Assembly: GCF_000729995.1 (NCBI RefSeq)
Contig: NZ_JNFG01000043.1
Coordinates: 1 to 48,813, forward strand
DNA: 48,813 bases
DNA from: Caballeronia sordidicola
GTDB taxonomy: Bacteria > Pseudomonadota > Gammaproteobacteria > Burkholderiales > Burkholderiaceae
Direction of reading: 5' to 3'
Part shown: positions 35,302-42,857 of the stretch, piece after piece
Layout: every line of letters starts with the position of its first letter
Numbering within the stretch: position 1 is the stretch's first letter
Program-made: the position numbers and the translations under genes
The notes under the pieces: generated by a model
What the model was told of the DNA's origin: nothing
What the model saw: only the letters and a program-made list of their open reading frames with translations
Databases searched by the model: none

Positions 35302-35655
35302 ATGAACTTGAACAAGAAAGTGACGTATCTGGTCAGCATATTTATCGGTACTCCGACACAGCAGCACGCACAGATCAAAGACATCGCGGCGCAGGTGTCA
35401 GGCGACGACTATGAGTTCTTGCATCTCCACCAAATGGGGGCGTTCCTGGTGCTGAACACGGATCGCAATGCGAAGGAACTGGCCGGTTCGTTTTCGCGTG
35501 CGACAGCGGCCGATGATCGAGTGTTCATCTGCGAAATGGGCCAGGACTGGCACGCGCTCGGATTGAACAAAGCGATGTTCTGGTTGCAGAACCATCTGGC
35601 GACGAAGACGCAAACGCCAGCGACTAAGAAAGGGAATCCGTTTGGGGATGCGTGA
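35302..35655 (+). CDS. Unknown 117-residue protein
   Basis: I do not recognise this protein. It begins MNLNKKVTYLVSIFIGTPTQQHAQI, has alternating strands and helices (YEFLHLHQMGAFLVLNTD, DRVFICEMGQDWHALGLNKAMFWLQNHL), and ends in a Lys/Thr-rich tail. GGAAGAAC before the ATG is an acceptable ribosome site. No membrane segment is seen. Its composition is somewhat less GC-rich than the hopanoid genes. Confidence 0.6.
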   Translation: MNLNKKVTYLVSIFIGTPTQQHAQIKDIAAQVSGDDYEFLHLHQMGAFLVLNTDRNAKELAGSFSRATAADDRVFICEMGQDWHALGLNKAMFWLQNHLATKTQTPATKKGNPFGDA

Positions 35656-35823
35656 TGGTTTGTGACATGAGCTTTTGGACGGTCTTTGCTACCAAGTTGC
35701 CATCAGTCTTTGTTGCGCCAAGGGACAGTAATAACAAACTTGCCGTCGGTTCCGTGAACACATGGGTCCTTCACCGCGGGGACTGGTGGGAGACGCGTAT
35801 GCATAACTTGTCAAAAGGACGCT

Positions 35824-36756
35824 ATGCCCGTTAGTGCCAATACTCTGATCGGAGCCGTTTCCCGAGTCCTTGCAGCAATGGCACGACATGCCCCTTCCCC
35901 ACAGAAACGACTTGAGGTTTCGATCGTTGGTCGAGGGATTGTTGCAGAAGTCCCAGAAGGTCTGCCGTTCCAGTTGGTCGACCTGCAAGGGAATGCAATC
36001 ACCACTGGCGTGTACGCTGCTTTGGTGCGTCTTTGGAATCGCGGGGAGGCGCCAATTGTGCCTGCCGACATCCCACGGTCTGCACCTCTGACATTGAAAC
36101 TGGGCGGCGATAGCTACATTTTGGGGGCGAAAGTCTTCTCTCAAATCGACGGGGTGAATGCTGAGGTGCACCAGATCGGGAACAACCTGCTGGAAATCGT
36201 CCTAGAAGGCCTCACCGCGGGCGAAGATTTGCTCGTATCTCTCTACTTTACAAGCTCGAATCCTCACGTGGAACTATGCGCGTCAGGCCGGGTGCTCGGT
36301 CAACTGGCTCCACTGGACCTGACAGGCCGCGAAGGCTTAGCGTCACTCGTAGAGAGAGTTTCGGCCGCGATTATGTTCGTTTGGATCGTCGGTGCCGCGC
36401 CAGCCATTGTCATCCCAGGAGCACTCATCCTGCATCGTTATGGCTGGAAAGGATTTAGGCATCTTGAAACATTGCCATTTTGGCTAGGTGTACCGTTTTG
36501 TATCGGGGTCGTTCCCGCCTGTCTCTTCCTCATGTACTGGATCGCACAACGCGTAGCGCGAAGCAAGCACCCGAAAGGCTTTCCTCTTACCTCCGATTTA
36601 GAGCCGTCACTGCACCAAACGTTGAAAGGTTTACTGCTCATGGCTGTTACAGGTCGGCGCTACCGCGTCTCGGCTTCCCTGTTCTCGCTAGGTGAGCCCA
36701 CACTGATGAGCGGCCGAAAAATCCGCAAACGTTCGATAGACGACTGGTTTGAATGA
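35824..36756 (+). CDS. Unknown membrane protein, 310 residues
   Basis: I do not recognise this protein. Residues about 28-165 look like a beta-rich soluble domain (LEVSIVGRGIVAEV, SYILGAKVF, LLEIVLEGL, LLVSLYFTSS). Two hydrophobic helices follow at about 181-204 and 219-242, and the last 65 residues are basic and polar. AAAAGGAC before the ATG is a good ribosome site. The layout suggests a membrane-anchored protein with a domain on each side of the hairpin. It is the last gene before the AT-rich reverse transcriptase island and lies on the opposite strand, so a link to that system is possible but unproven. Confidence 0.7.
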   Translation: MPVSANTLIGAVSRVLAAMARHAPSPQKRLEVSIVGRGIVAEVPEGLPFQLVDLQGNAITTGVYAALVRLWNRGEAPIVPADIPRSAPLTLKLGGDSYILGAKVFSQIDGVNAEVHQIGNNLLEIVLEGLTAGEDLLVSLYFTSSNPHVELCASGRVLGQLAPLDLTGREGLASLVERVSAAIMFVWIVGAAPAIVIPGALILHRYGWKGFRHLETLPFWLGVPFCIGVVPACLFLMYWIAQRVARSKHPKGFPLTSDLEPSLHQTLKGLLLMAVTGRRYRVSASLFSLGEPTLMSGRKIRKRSIDDWFE

Positions 36757-37508
36757 ACCGTAGACCTCGCCAAGCGGACCGAATAACCGGTCAGCTCTAT
36801 GCGTAATAGAGACAATCGGACACGGTGCTCTTTGTTCGCTGCTTAGTCATCCTAGTTACTGGTCGGAGCCTAGAACAATCGGCGAGTGTAAGCGCACAGG
36901 TGATGCGCGGATCCTCATCAAGGGCCCCACCCATGGGAAGCATCGCAGCCGCCCCATGAGTCATAGCGGGCATTGGCAAACCGTCGTTGTTCGATGTTGC
37001 GGAATATTTCGCAATAGATATCAAGGGTGGCAATCAATCCCACGCGTACGTCGAGTAATACAAATGAATGCGCTACGCTGCACCTTTTACGGTTATCCCC
37101 AATGCCGTCATATGTCCAAACACCTTAGCCAGCAGGAGACGTCACTTTGATAGTCTGGCGCCGTAAAACGGATATTGCGTACGTGGTCTCAGCAAAACCA
37201 GTCCGAAAGGATTCATGCACTGCGTAGTCATATGTTTTGACTCTGTCAGCGGCTGCGCAGTCGGGCGAACGCAATCTAGCAGGTCGGTTGTTACTCGGTA
37301 CAGGGGCCAATCTGCTGAATACTTTCGCGTGCCACATAGCCGTGAAAATCTTGACTACGGTTTCGAGGCTATTCACGCCGCTTACTCAATACCTTCGTAC
37401 GTCTCTGGGACCCACCCCTTTTCTGCGGAGTAGATACGGAAATCCGCTGTTTATACGCTCACCAAGAACATGCATAGTCAAATATCTGCCGACGCCCCGG
37501 TCAGCGGC
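36757..37508. other. Intergenic region downstream of the reverse transcriptase operon
   Basis: About 750 bp of moderate GC content with no gene I can support. Several frames of 60-80 codons occur on both strands, but none has a ribosome site or a recognisable product. It may hold the left end of the inserted island. I see no integrase, transposase or tRNA in it. Confidence 0.4.
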
Positions 37509-37789
37509 CGATTGCAGGTCCGCGGCTGGGCTGCAATCGAAACTTGTAGGATATCTATGCTATGTATTCGTTGCCGCCGTCGAAACGCGGCTACCCGAAA
37601 ATTGGAGGGGTGGAGTTGCCCTCATCCCTAAGTGTGTGCGCCTAACCAACTTAACGCCCGTACCTAAATCCATCGAAATTACCTCGAAACTAGGTAGTTC
37701 GACTTCATCAAACTACGTATGACAGTGCGCTTACAAATATTCCCGTATGCGCACGTCAAGAGCATATTGAGCAACCCCGCGCTACAATA
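37509..37789 (-). ncRNA. Candidate structured RNA of the two-RT system
   Basis: Just behind the second RT gene and on its strand, four hairpins and a repeat tract follow one another. In minus-strand order they are: 37789-37765 (TATTG-AGC with GCT-CAATA, one bulge); 37754-37725 (GTGCGC with GCGCAC plus three inner pairs); 37716-37694 (GTAGTT with AACTAC, 11-nt loop); the tract CACACAC at 37638-37632; 37591-37573 (GCCGC-GT with AC-GCGGC, one bulge, TTCG tetraloop); and 37539-37509 (a perfect 9-bp stem, CGATTGCAG with CTGCAATCG). No protein is encoded here. DRT-type systems are known to need non-coding RNAs next to their RT genes, which makes this the best place for one. The ends given are those of the outer hairpins; true RNA ends are unknown. 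Confidence 0.5.
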
Positions 37790-37792
37790 CCA

Positions 37793-39760
37793 TTAACTGT
37801 ATGCATGTCTCAACTCCTTCTTTTCAAGCGCACTAAGCAGATCAACTTCGTCCCAGTTCACGAACCAATAACGAGAGTTCGCTTCTGCGCAAAAGGACTC
37901 AATTTCATTTGGCGACGGAGCGGTTTCGCCCATACCTTTATAAAAAATCCTGATCCACTTAGCCTTCTGGGTCTTGGTAATGAAACGACATGCCAACGCA
38001 TCCAAAAGAAGGCAGGCCTTCTCCGCGTTAATAGAAATGTCGCCCAGGTCAGCGAGTGCGTTGTCAATCCGCGATATGATGTCTTTACGAAGATCTTCAT
38101 ATTCCGGCTTGTCCCGAATGTAAAAAAGACAACTGACTACATGGTAATAACCTGATTTACCGTCAAAGAGATTTTTTATGACCCTGACCGGAAGCATGTA
38201 GTCATCGCCTAGATCCCTAATTGCGAGCAATACGTTGATCGCCTCAAGAAAGATAAAGCCATCTACCTCGCTTTGTAGTGCTGCTATATCGCCAGATAGC
38301 AGCTCGATCGCGAGCTCGAAGATTTTCTGTTTGATCGTTGAGGAAAAATAACTAAGCTCACGCTCCGCAAAACGAGACAGCAAAATAATTGACGTGCAAA
38401 GCTTGTACGATGCGTTGACCGATGGCGCTACGGCATAAAAAAAGAAGATAACTTCTAGCAATACCAGCGATGCGTCTTTAAGGTAAATTAAGGAATTTTC
38501 TTCTACCTCTACGTCCCCAAAATTTATCATCCGTTTGATTCTATTAGAAATAGAAGAGATAATATATGACGACACTTCATCGTATGGCAGCAACTCGACT
38601 GAGCAAACGTTTTTGATCGAATCAATAAAGCTCTTTACAAGCCGATCAGGATGGAAAATTTCAGTCGGGACAAGTGTCGCGGTTTCGTCAGGTTTTTTTA
38701 AGAATTTAGCAGTAAATTCATTAATAATGATATTTATCTGGTGTACTACGCGGGATTTCTTTGTAAAGAACGGTCTAACATAGTTAGCCTCTTTTTGCTT
38801 GTTGGTGTGAAGATTAAATTTTCCCAGCTCGTCGCTATATATCTCGAAAACCTTCGTTGCTATCTCCTGGGTTTTTGCAAAGACAAAAACGTCGTCAACA
38901 TAACGACGAATCGTGTAGTCTCTGCTATCTAAATAATTACACTTATCTTTTAGCGCATCAATGGAGTTGCAGTCAATTTCTTGAAATATTATCTCGGCAA
39001 ATATTCGCGAAATTTCAGGTCCAATGAGAATTCCGTTCGTTTCGTTATAATTTGCGCGCTGCATCAACGTGTCAAATTTTTGACCGAACGTCCCTCCGGT
39101 TGTAACGTTATGTTTAACAAATACTTTTTCCTTAGTCGCCCACGAAATAGAATGAGTGTAAAGGCTCTCGAAGCACTTGGTAACGTCGAACGTTTTAAGG
39201 TATGGATAATTCTTTTCTAGTTTAAGGTACGCACTCGAATCGAAAAATTTGTATAGTCGATCGTACCCACGATACGAAAAGTACGATGAACTATAGCGCA
39301 TAAGCGAGTCGAGATGCATTTCCTCAACAGCTGCGTGCTTGTATTTTTTTAAGTTCTCGAGCGGATTTTTGTAGAAATAGGTGCCCGCAACTTTGCGCGG
39401 AGCCCTTATAGTTGTGGGGCTCCTGCTACAAAAGTGACAAATCAGTTTCTCAAATTGCTCGTAAAATTCTTTCATCTCCCACTGAGAGATCGGATGAACA
39501 AATGCGAGCTTTCTGAAGCTGGACGCGCTTTTTTTTATCTTATAGGCATATGCGATTGTGTAATATTTTTTCCGTTTTTGTCCCAGCACTAATCTCCCGA
39601 AGATAAAGTTTGAGATTACGCCCGCAGAGCCATTGGTTTTGCTGTTTTGATAAAAGCCATCATTCGACACCATTAACGGCACTTCGCTTGGCAAGGTCTC
39701 TGTGACGAAAATCCGCTCGAAATCTGCCTTTCGGATTTTTTTTATATAATTATTAGGCAT
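37793..39760 (-). CDS. drt3b: Reverse transcriptase of unknown-group type, probable Drt3b
   Basis: The 655-residue product has the core polymerase motifs of a reverse transcriptase. Motif A is FDVTKCFESLYTHS with D192, motif B is NGILIGPEISRIFAE (242-256), and motif C is YVDD at 287-290. NLHTNKQKE (316-324) is in the place of motif D/E. Residues about 340-655 are helical with no maturase, endonuclease or nuclease domain. This is the pattern of the Abi/UG reverse transcriptases used in phage defence rather than group II introns or retrons. The ATG overlaps the end of the first RT gene by 8 nt. The gene is clearly AT-rich against its surroundings and rich in Lys, Ile, Phe and Ser codons ending in A or T, indicating transfer. 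Assignment to DRT3 rests on the two-RT layout and size. Confidence 0.8.
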   Translation of the reverse strand: MPNNYIKKIRKADFERIFVTETLPSEVPLMVSNDGFYQNSKTNGSAGVISNFIFGRLVLGQKRKKYYTIAYAYKIKKSASSFRKLAFVHPISQWEMKEFYEQFEKLICHFCSRSPTTIRAPRKVAGTYFYKNPLENLKKYKHAAVEEMHLDSLMRYSSSYFSYRGYDRLYKFFDSSAYLKLEKNYPYLKTFDVTKCFESLYTHSISWATKEKVFVKHNVTTGGTFGQKFDTLMQRANYNETNGILIGPEISRIFAEIIFQEIDCNSIDALKDKCNYLDSRDYTIRRYVDDVFVFAKTQEIATKVFEIYSDELGKFNLHTNKQKEANYVRPFFTKKSRVVHQINIIINEFTAKFLKKPDETATLVPTEIFHPDRLVKSFIDSIKNVCSVELLPYDEVSSYIISSISNRIKRMINFGDVEVEENSLIYLKDASLVLLEVIFFFYAVAPSVNASYKLCTSIILLSRFAERELSYFSSTIKQKIFELAIELLSGDIAALQSEVDGFIFLEAINVLLAIRDLGDDYMLPVRVIKNLFDGKSGYYHVVSCLFYIRDKPEYEDLRKDIISRIDNALADLGDISINAEKACLLLDALACRFITKTQKAKWIRIFYKGMGETAPSPNEIESFCAEANSRYWFVNWDEVDLLSALEKKELRHAYS

Positions 39761-41186
39761 ATTTCCAGCATCGCTGAATTTGTTTTAGTTGCTTCGCCGT
39801 ATGATGGACGAAGGCCTCTTTTCTAAAGTTGAAGACAAAGCTATGTGTCAGCAGTTGCCTGCGCTGGAGGGGTGTAGAGTTTTTATAGAATCGAGCGAAT
39901 GTTCGACCCTTGTTCGAAAGAACCGCGGCACGAAGAAAGCAGTCTAATTCCTTGAGGCCGTCCGCATCGCTATCTGTTATAAGATAGTAATTATAGTACA
40001 ACCCTGCTAGCCGCTTTTGGTCACGATTCTTGTCTTCTATACTAAAATTTGATGTCAAAAAATTTAATCTATTTTCTAATAATTGGAAATTTTTATTTTT
40101 GCAGTAGCTATATACAGCAAGCACAATGCGCTTTTTTATCTTGTTTCTTTTGCTTTCGGAAATATCAAGCCGAACAGTTCTAAATTGATTTCGTGGAGTA
40201 TCAGTTTTTGGCGGATCGTAGACCTCAAAGGCATATCCAAGGTATTCCATCGACAACAGTGGATTTTTCCCTTGTCCGAATGTCTGTACCTTCGTCTTAT
40301 TGGCATCATACGGCTTAATCGTGGTTAGCTTTGTCGGCGTCTCAAGCTTTTTCCTATTAAGTGTTAATCCTGCGGGCAGCGTGGCCTCAATATAATCGAC
40401 GACAAAACCTTCTGGTTCATCTCCGCTCGTAACGATCAAGATGTCATCCACAAACCGAGCGTAGAAAAATACATGGTCGAGTTTCTTCAGCGCCGCGTCG
40501 AACGGGATCATCGCCAACTCAGAGAGGCTCGAGCTGATCGACAGTCCCCGGGGCAATCCAGGACCGTTTTGATCGAGCAACTTCGCCGTCAACTGTTTGG
40601 TGGGCGTGCTAAGGGTTCGCGCGTCGTGCAGCAAATCTATGATGAAATTTTTCGGAAAAGACTCAAAGAAGCTTTTAACATCTAAGCGGTAGGAGCGATA
40701 GGGCACGCCTTCCGATAGAAGTGACTTTACGTTGCTAACAATTGAGGATCGGGATTCTTGAAATGTGGGACTAATCCGCTTGATATTACGGTCAATCTTC
40801 CTTATCACCAGTTTGTCTGAGAAACTGGCGACACGGTTAATCGTTTTTCCAGCCACCAAAATCGAGGAGACGGGATTTCCGCCAGAGAACATCGATTCCG
40901 CCGCTTTCACCGCGTTCTGCACGGTGACTTCTTTATGGATGACATCTCGAAGCGGCGGGTATGTAAGAAAATCCCCGCGCTGAATTACGCCCCGGAGCGT
41001 CGAATGGTTAAAAGATTGATCGTACAAAGTATGCCAATCTCCAACGGTATAGTGTTCAGAATGAATTTCTAGCAGGACGCGGTATGCCTTCCGCGCGAAC
41101 GGTGTCAATCGTAGACGGTTTTCATTTCTCAAGCTACATCGATGGGAGCTCTTTTGGGGGGTTATCAGCGTCAGATAAGTCGTCAT
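39753..41186 (-). CDS. drt3a: Reverse transcriptase of unknown-group type, probable Drt3a
   Basis: The 477-residue product has motif A RLDVKSFFESFP with D169, motif B PGLPRGLSISSSLSE (209-223), and motif C FVDD at 245-248, where Phe replaces the common Tyr. TLNRKKLE (275-282) follows as motif D/E. The N-terminal 160 residues hold the finger region; the C-terminal 150 residues are helical and basic. No intron-type maturase domain or HNH domain is present. It is the first gene of a two-gene operon, with AGGAAG directly before the ATG. A pair of different RT genes with overlapping ends is the hallmark of DRT type 3 (UG3 with UG8). I name this one drt3a because it is the shorter and upstream gene, which should be confirmed by alignment. 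Confidence 0.8.
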   Translation of the reverse strand: MTTYLTLITPQKSSHRCSLRNENRLRLTPFARKAYRVLLEIHSEHYTVGDWHTLYDQSFNHSTLRGVIQRGDFLTYPPLRDVIHKEVTVQNAVKAAESMFSGGNPVSSILVAGKTINRVASFSDKLVIRKIDRNIKRISPTFQESRSSIVSNVKSLLSEGVPYRSYRLDVKSFFESFPKNFIIDLLHDARTLSTPTKQLTAKLLDQNGPGLPRGLSISSSLSELAMIPFDAALKKLDHVFFYARFVDDILIVTSGDEPEGFVVDYIEATLPAGLTLNRKKLETPTKLTTIKPYDANKTKVQTFGQGKNPLLSMEYLGYAFEVYDPPKTDTPRNQFRTVRLDISESKRNKIKKRIVLAVYSYCKNKNFQLLENRLNFLTSNFSIEDKNRDQKRLAGLYYNYYLITDSDADGLKELDCFLRAAVLSNKGRTFARFYKNSTPLQRRQLLTHSFVFNFRKEAFVHHTAKQLKQIQRCWKYA

Positions 41187-41583
41187 CTTCCTAAGCAGAT
41201 TTTCAGTCTGACAACATGATGGATATCGTAAGCTTTCGAGACGATATTAATGAGACAACGACGCTGATCTCTGGCGACGTGGCGAGGCCAACTTTGACCG
41301 GATAAAGATTGAGCCTGCGTTGACCCGGGTAAACATGGTGGATAGCAATCGGCTATTTAGGACATGCGGACAACGCAACATCTCTTGCACTTTCTGCCAT
41401 GCCAAAGAACTGTTATGCCCGTGAGGCCTTCCCTCCGCCGAACGTCATGCGGCCAAACAGAACGCTCCATGCTCTACGCACTGTTTTCGTCGAAGCCCGT
41501 TCGTTTCTGACACGCCATCTCCCCGCCCGACCATCACTTTGCTTACCATCCCAAAGTGCCGACCCCTTAAAGCCCCCACCCCC
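41187..41583. other. Divergent intergenic region upstream of the reverse transcriptase operon
   Basis: About 400 bp that should hold the RT operon promoter and that of the DUF2000 gene. The part next to the RT genes is AT-rich, then GC content rises after about 41400, so the right edge of the inserted segment may lie here. No alternating AC tract and no run of hairpins like that downstream of the RT genes is seen. Confidence 0.45.
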
Positions 41584-41994
41584 ATGGACTTCGACACCAA
41601 AGTTGCCATCATCATCCTCGACGACCTTGCCGTCTGGCAGAAGCTCAACGTCACAGCGTTCCTCGCGACCGGCATCGCTGGCGCAGCCCCTGACGCGATG
41701 GGCGAGCCCTATATCGATGCCACCGGCAGAACCCACGCCCGCCTCCTCGGCCAGCCCATCATGGTCTACCAAGCCGACACCCCCGCCCTTCTCCGCGCCT
41801 TCCGCCAAGCGATAGAACGAGAACTAACCCGCGCCGTCTACGTCCGCGCGATGTTTTCCACTGGCCACGATGAAGCAAATCGGGAGGTGTTCTTGAAGGA
41901 ACCAGCAGATGCGCCCGATCTTGTCGGACTGGCCGTAAGAGGCCCGAAGAAAGCAGTCGATAAAGCCATCAAGGGCTTATCACTGCATGGATGA
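41584..41994 (+). CDS. DUF2000-family protein
   Basis: The 136-residue product resembles the DUF2000 family, small cytoplasmic proteins with a peptidyl-tRNA-hydrolase-II-like fold and no known role. Typical stretches are KVAIIILDDLAVWQKLNVTAFLATGIAG, YIDATGRTHARLLGQPIMVY and AVYVRAMFSTGHDEANRE. I start it at 41584 (MDFDTKV), where the family begins; the frame is open from 41539. It lies between the reverse transcriptase island and the convergent hopanoid operon and has normal GC-rich codon use, so it belongs to the backbone. Confidence 0.8.
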   Translation: MDFDTKVAIIILDDLAVWQKLNVTAFLATGIAGAAPDAMGEPYIDATGRTHARLLGQPIMVYQADTPALLRAFRQAIERELTRAVYVRAMFSTGHDEANREVFLKEPADAPDLVGLAVRGPKKAVDKAIKGLSLHG

Positions 41995-42089
41995 TTGAAA
42001 CAGGATCGAGACGCGGTCTCACGCCAACCCACCGACCGCCATTTCCCATAAAGAAGCCGCGCAGCGGCTAAGCCAAAACCAAAAAGCGC

Positions 42090-42857
42090 CTAAACCCCCA
42101 GCGCCCCCGCCGCGCCCATAGCGTGCCGCGCCTGAACCAACGAAGTCCGCGCCGCCCGCGCATCGCCCGCGACCTTCAATAGCGCCCCAAGCTGTGACGG
42201 CTCCTTCAACAACTCGCGCAATATCGGCAGAATCGTCGTAGTCCCATCATCCCGCAACCCCGCCGTCGCAGCACTCGGCAAACTCCGCCAAGCCGGATCA
42301 ACAATCGCCCGACAAACCGCAAACGGCAATCCGCGCGCCGTAGCAATCGCCCCGGCAATATGCGATTCCATATCAACCGCAAGCGCCCCGGTAGCCCGAT
42401 AAAGCGAGCTCTTCTGCTGTTCGCCGGTCAAAGGCGCGGCCACGCCGGCCATCTTCCCTCGAACCGCCTTCGCCTCCAGCGGCGTCCCGGCAAAAGCCGC
42501 GAACAGCCTTGCGGACCATTCCGGATCGGTATCGAGCACACCGAACGGTCCCGACACAGAACTCGCGATAATCACCGTCCCCGGTTCCAACTCCGGCGAG
42601 AGCCCGCCAGCCGTCCCGAAGCTAATAATCCCGGAACACCCTCGCACCAACGCTTCGCTTAAAGCACGTTCAAGCAAATCCGACCGCGCCGCAAACACCG
42701 ACTCCACCCCAGGCCCACGCGCGATACGCGCTTCAAACGCCATCCCCGTCACGGCAATAACGGGCAGACGCGCATCACCTAAGCCAGAAGAGCCCGAGCC
42801 TGACCCCGAGCCAGAATCAACACCCGAGCCTGAAGCGAAGCCAGACCGCGAATTCAC
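42090..42857 (-). CDS. hpnG: HpnG, hopanoid nucleosidase/phosphorylase
   Basis: The 255-residue product belongs to the nucleoside phosphorylase / MTA-SAH nucleosidase superfamily (VTGMAFEARIARG, GIISFGTAGGLSPELEPGT, ALAVDMESHIAGAIA). HpnG removes adenine from adenosylhopane, the product of HpnH, to give ribosylhopane. The likely start is a GTG at 42857 that overlaps the shc stop (sequence ATGTGA), since no ATG precedes the domain within the frame except inside shc. That start places an unusual Gly/Ser-rich stretch of about 25 residues before the enzyme domain, encoded by imperfect repeats of CCCGAGCC. A start closer to the domain remains possible. Last gene of the hpnD-hpnE-shc-hpnG operon. 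Confidence 0.88.
   Translation of the reverse strand: MNSRSGFASGSGVDSGSGSGSGSSGLGDARLPVIAVTGMAFEARIARGPGVESVFAARSDLLERALSEALVRGCSGIISFGTAGGLSPELEPGTVIIASSVSGPFGVLDTDPEWSARLFAAFAGTPLEAKAVRGKMAGVAAPLTGEQQKSSLYRATGALAVDMESHIAGAIATARGLPFAVCRAIVDPAWRSLPSAATAGLRDDGTTTILPILRELLKEPSQLGALLKVAGDARAARTSLVQARHAMGAAGALGV

Noticed and set aside
34989..35414. Open frame of 141 codons on the plus strand.
   Set aside because: It begins on the stem of a clear terminator, has no ribosome site, and overlaps the better-supported 117-residue gene in another frame.
35652..35834. Open frame of 60 codons between two unknown genes.
   Set aside because: Weak start, no ribosome site, and its end overlaps the start of the 310-residue gene, which has a good site of its own.
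37237..37722. Open frame of 161 codons on the plus strand across the hairpin region.
   Set aside because: No recognisable domain, no ribosome site, and the region is better explained by RNA structure on the other strand.
37793..41186. A group II intron, retron or diversity-generating element as explanation for the RT genes.
   Set aside because: There is no maturase or HNH domain, no msr/msd-like inverted pair upstream of the RT, and no variable/template repeat; two unlike RTs in one operon fit none of these.
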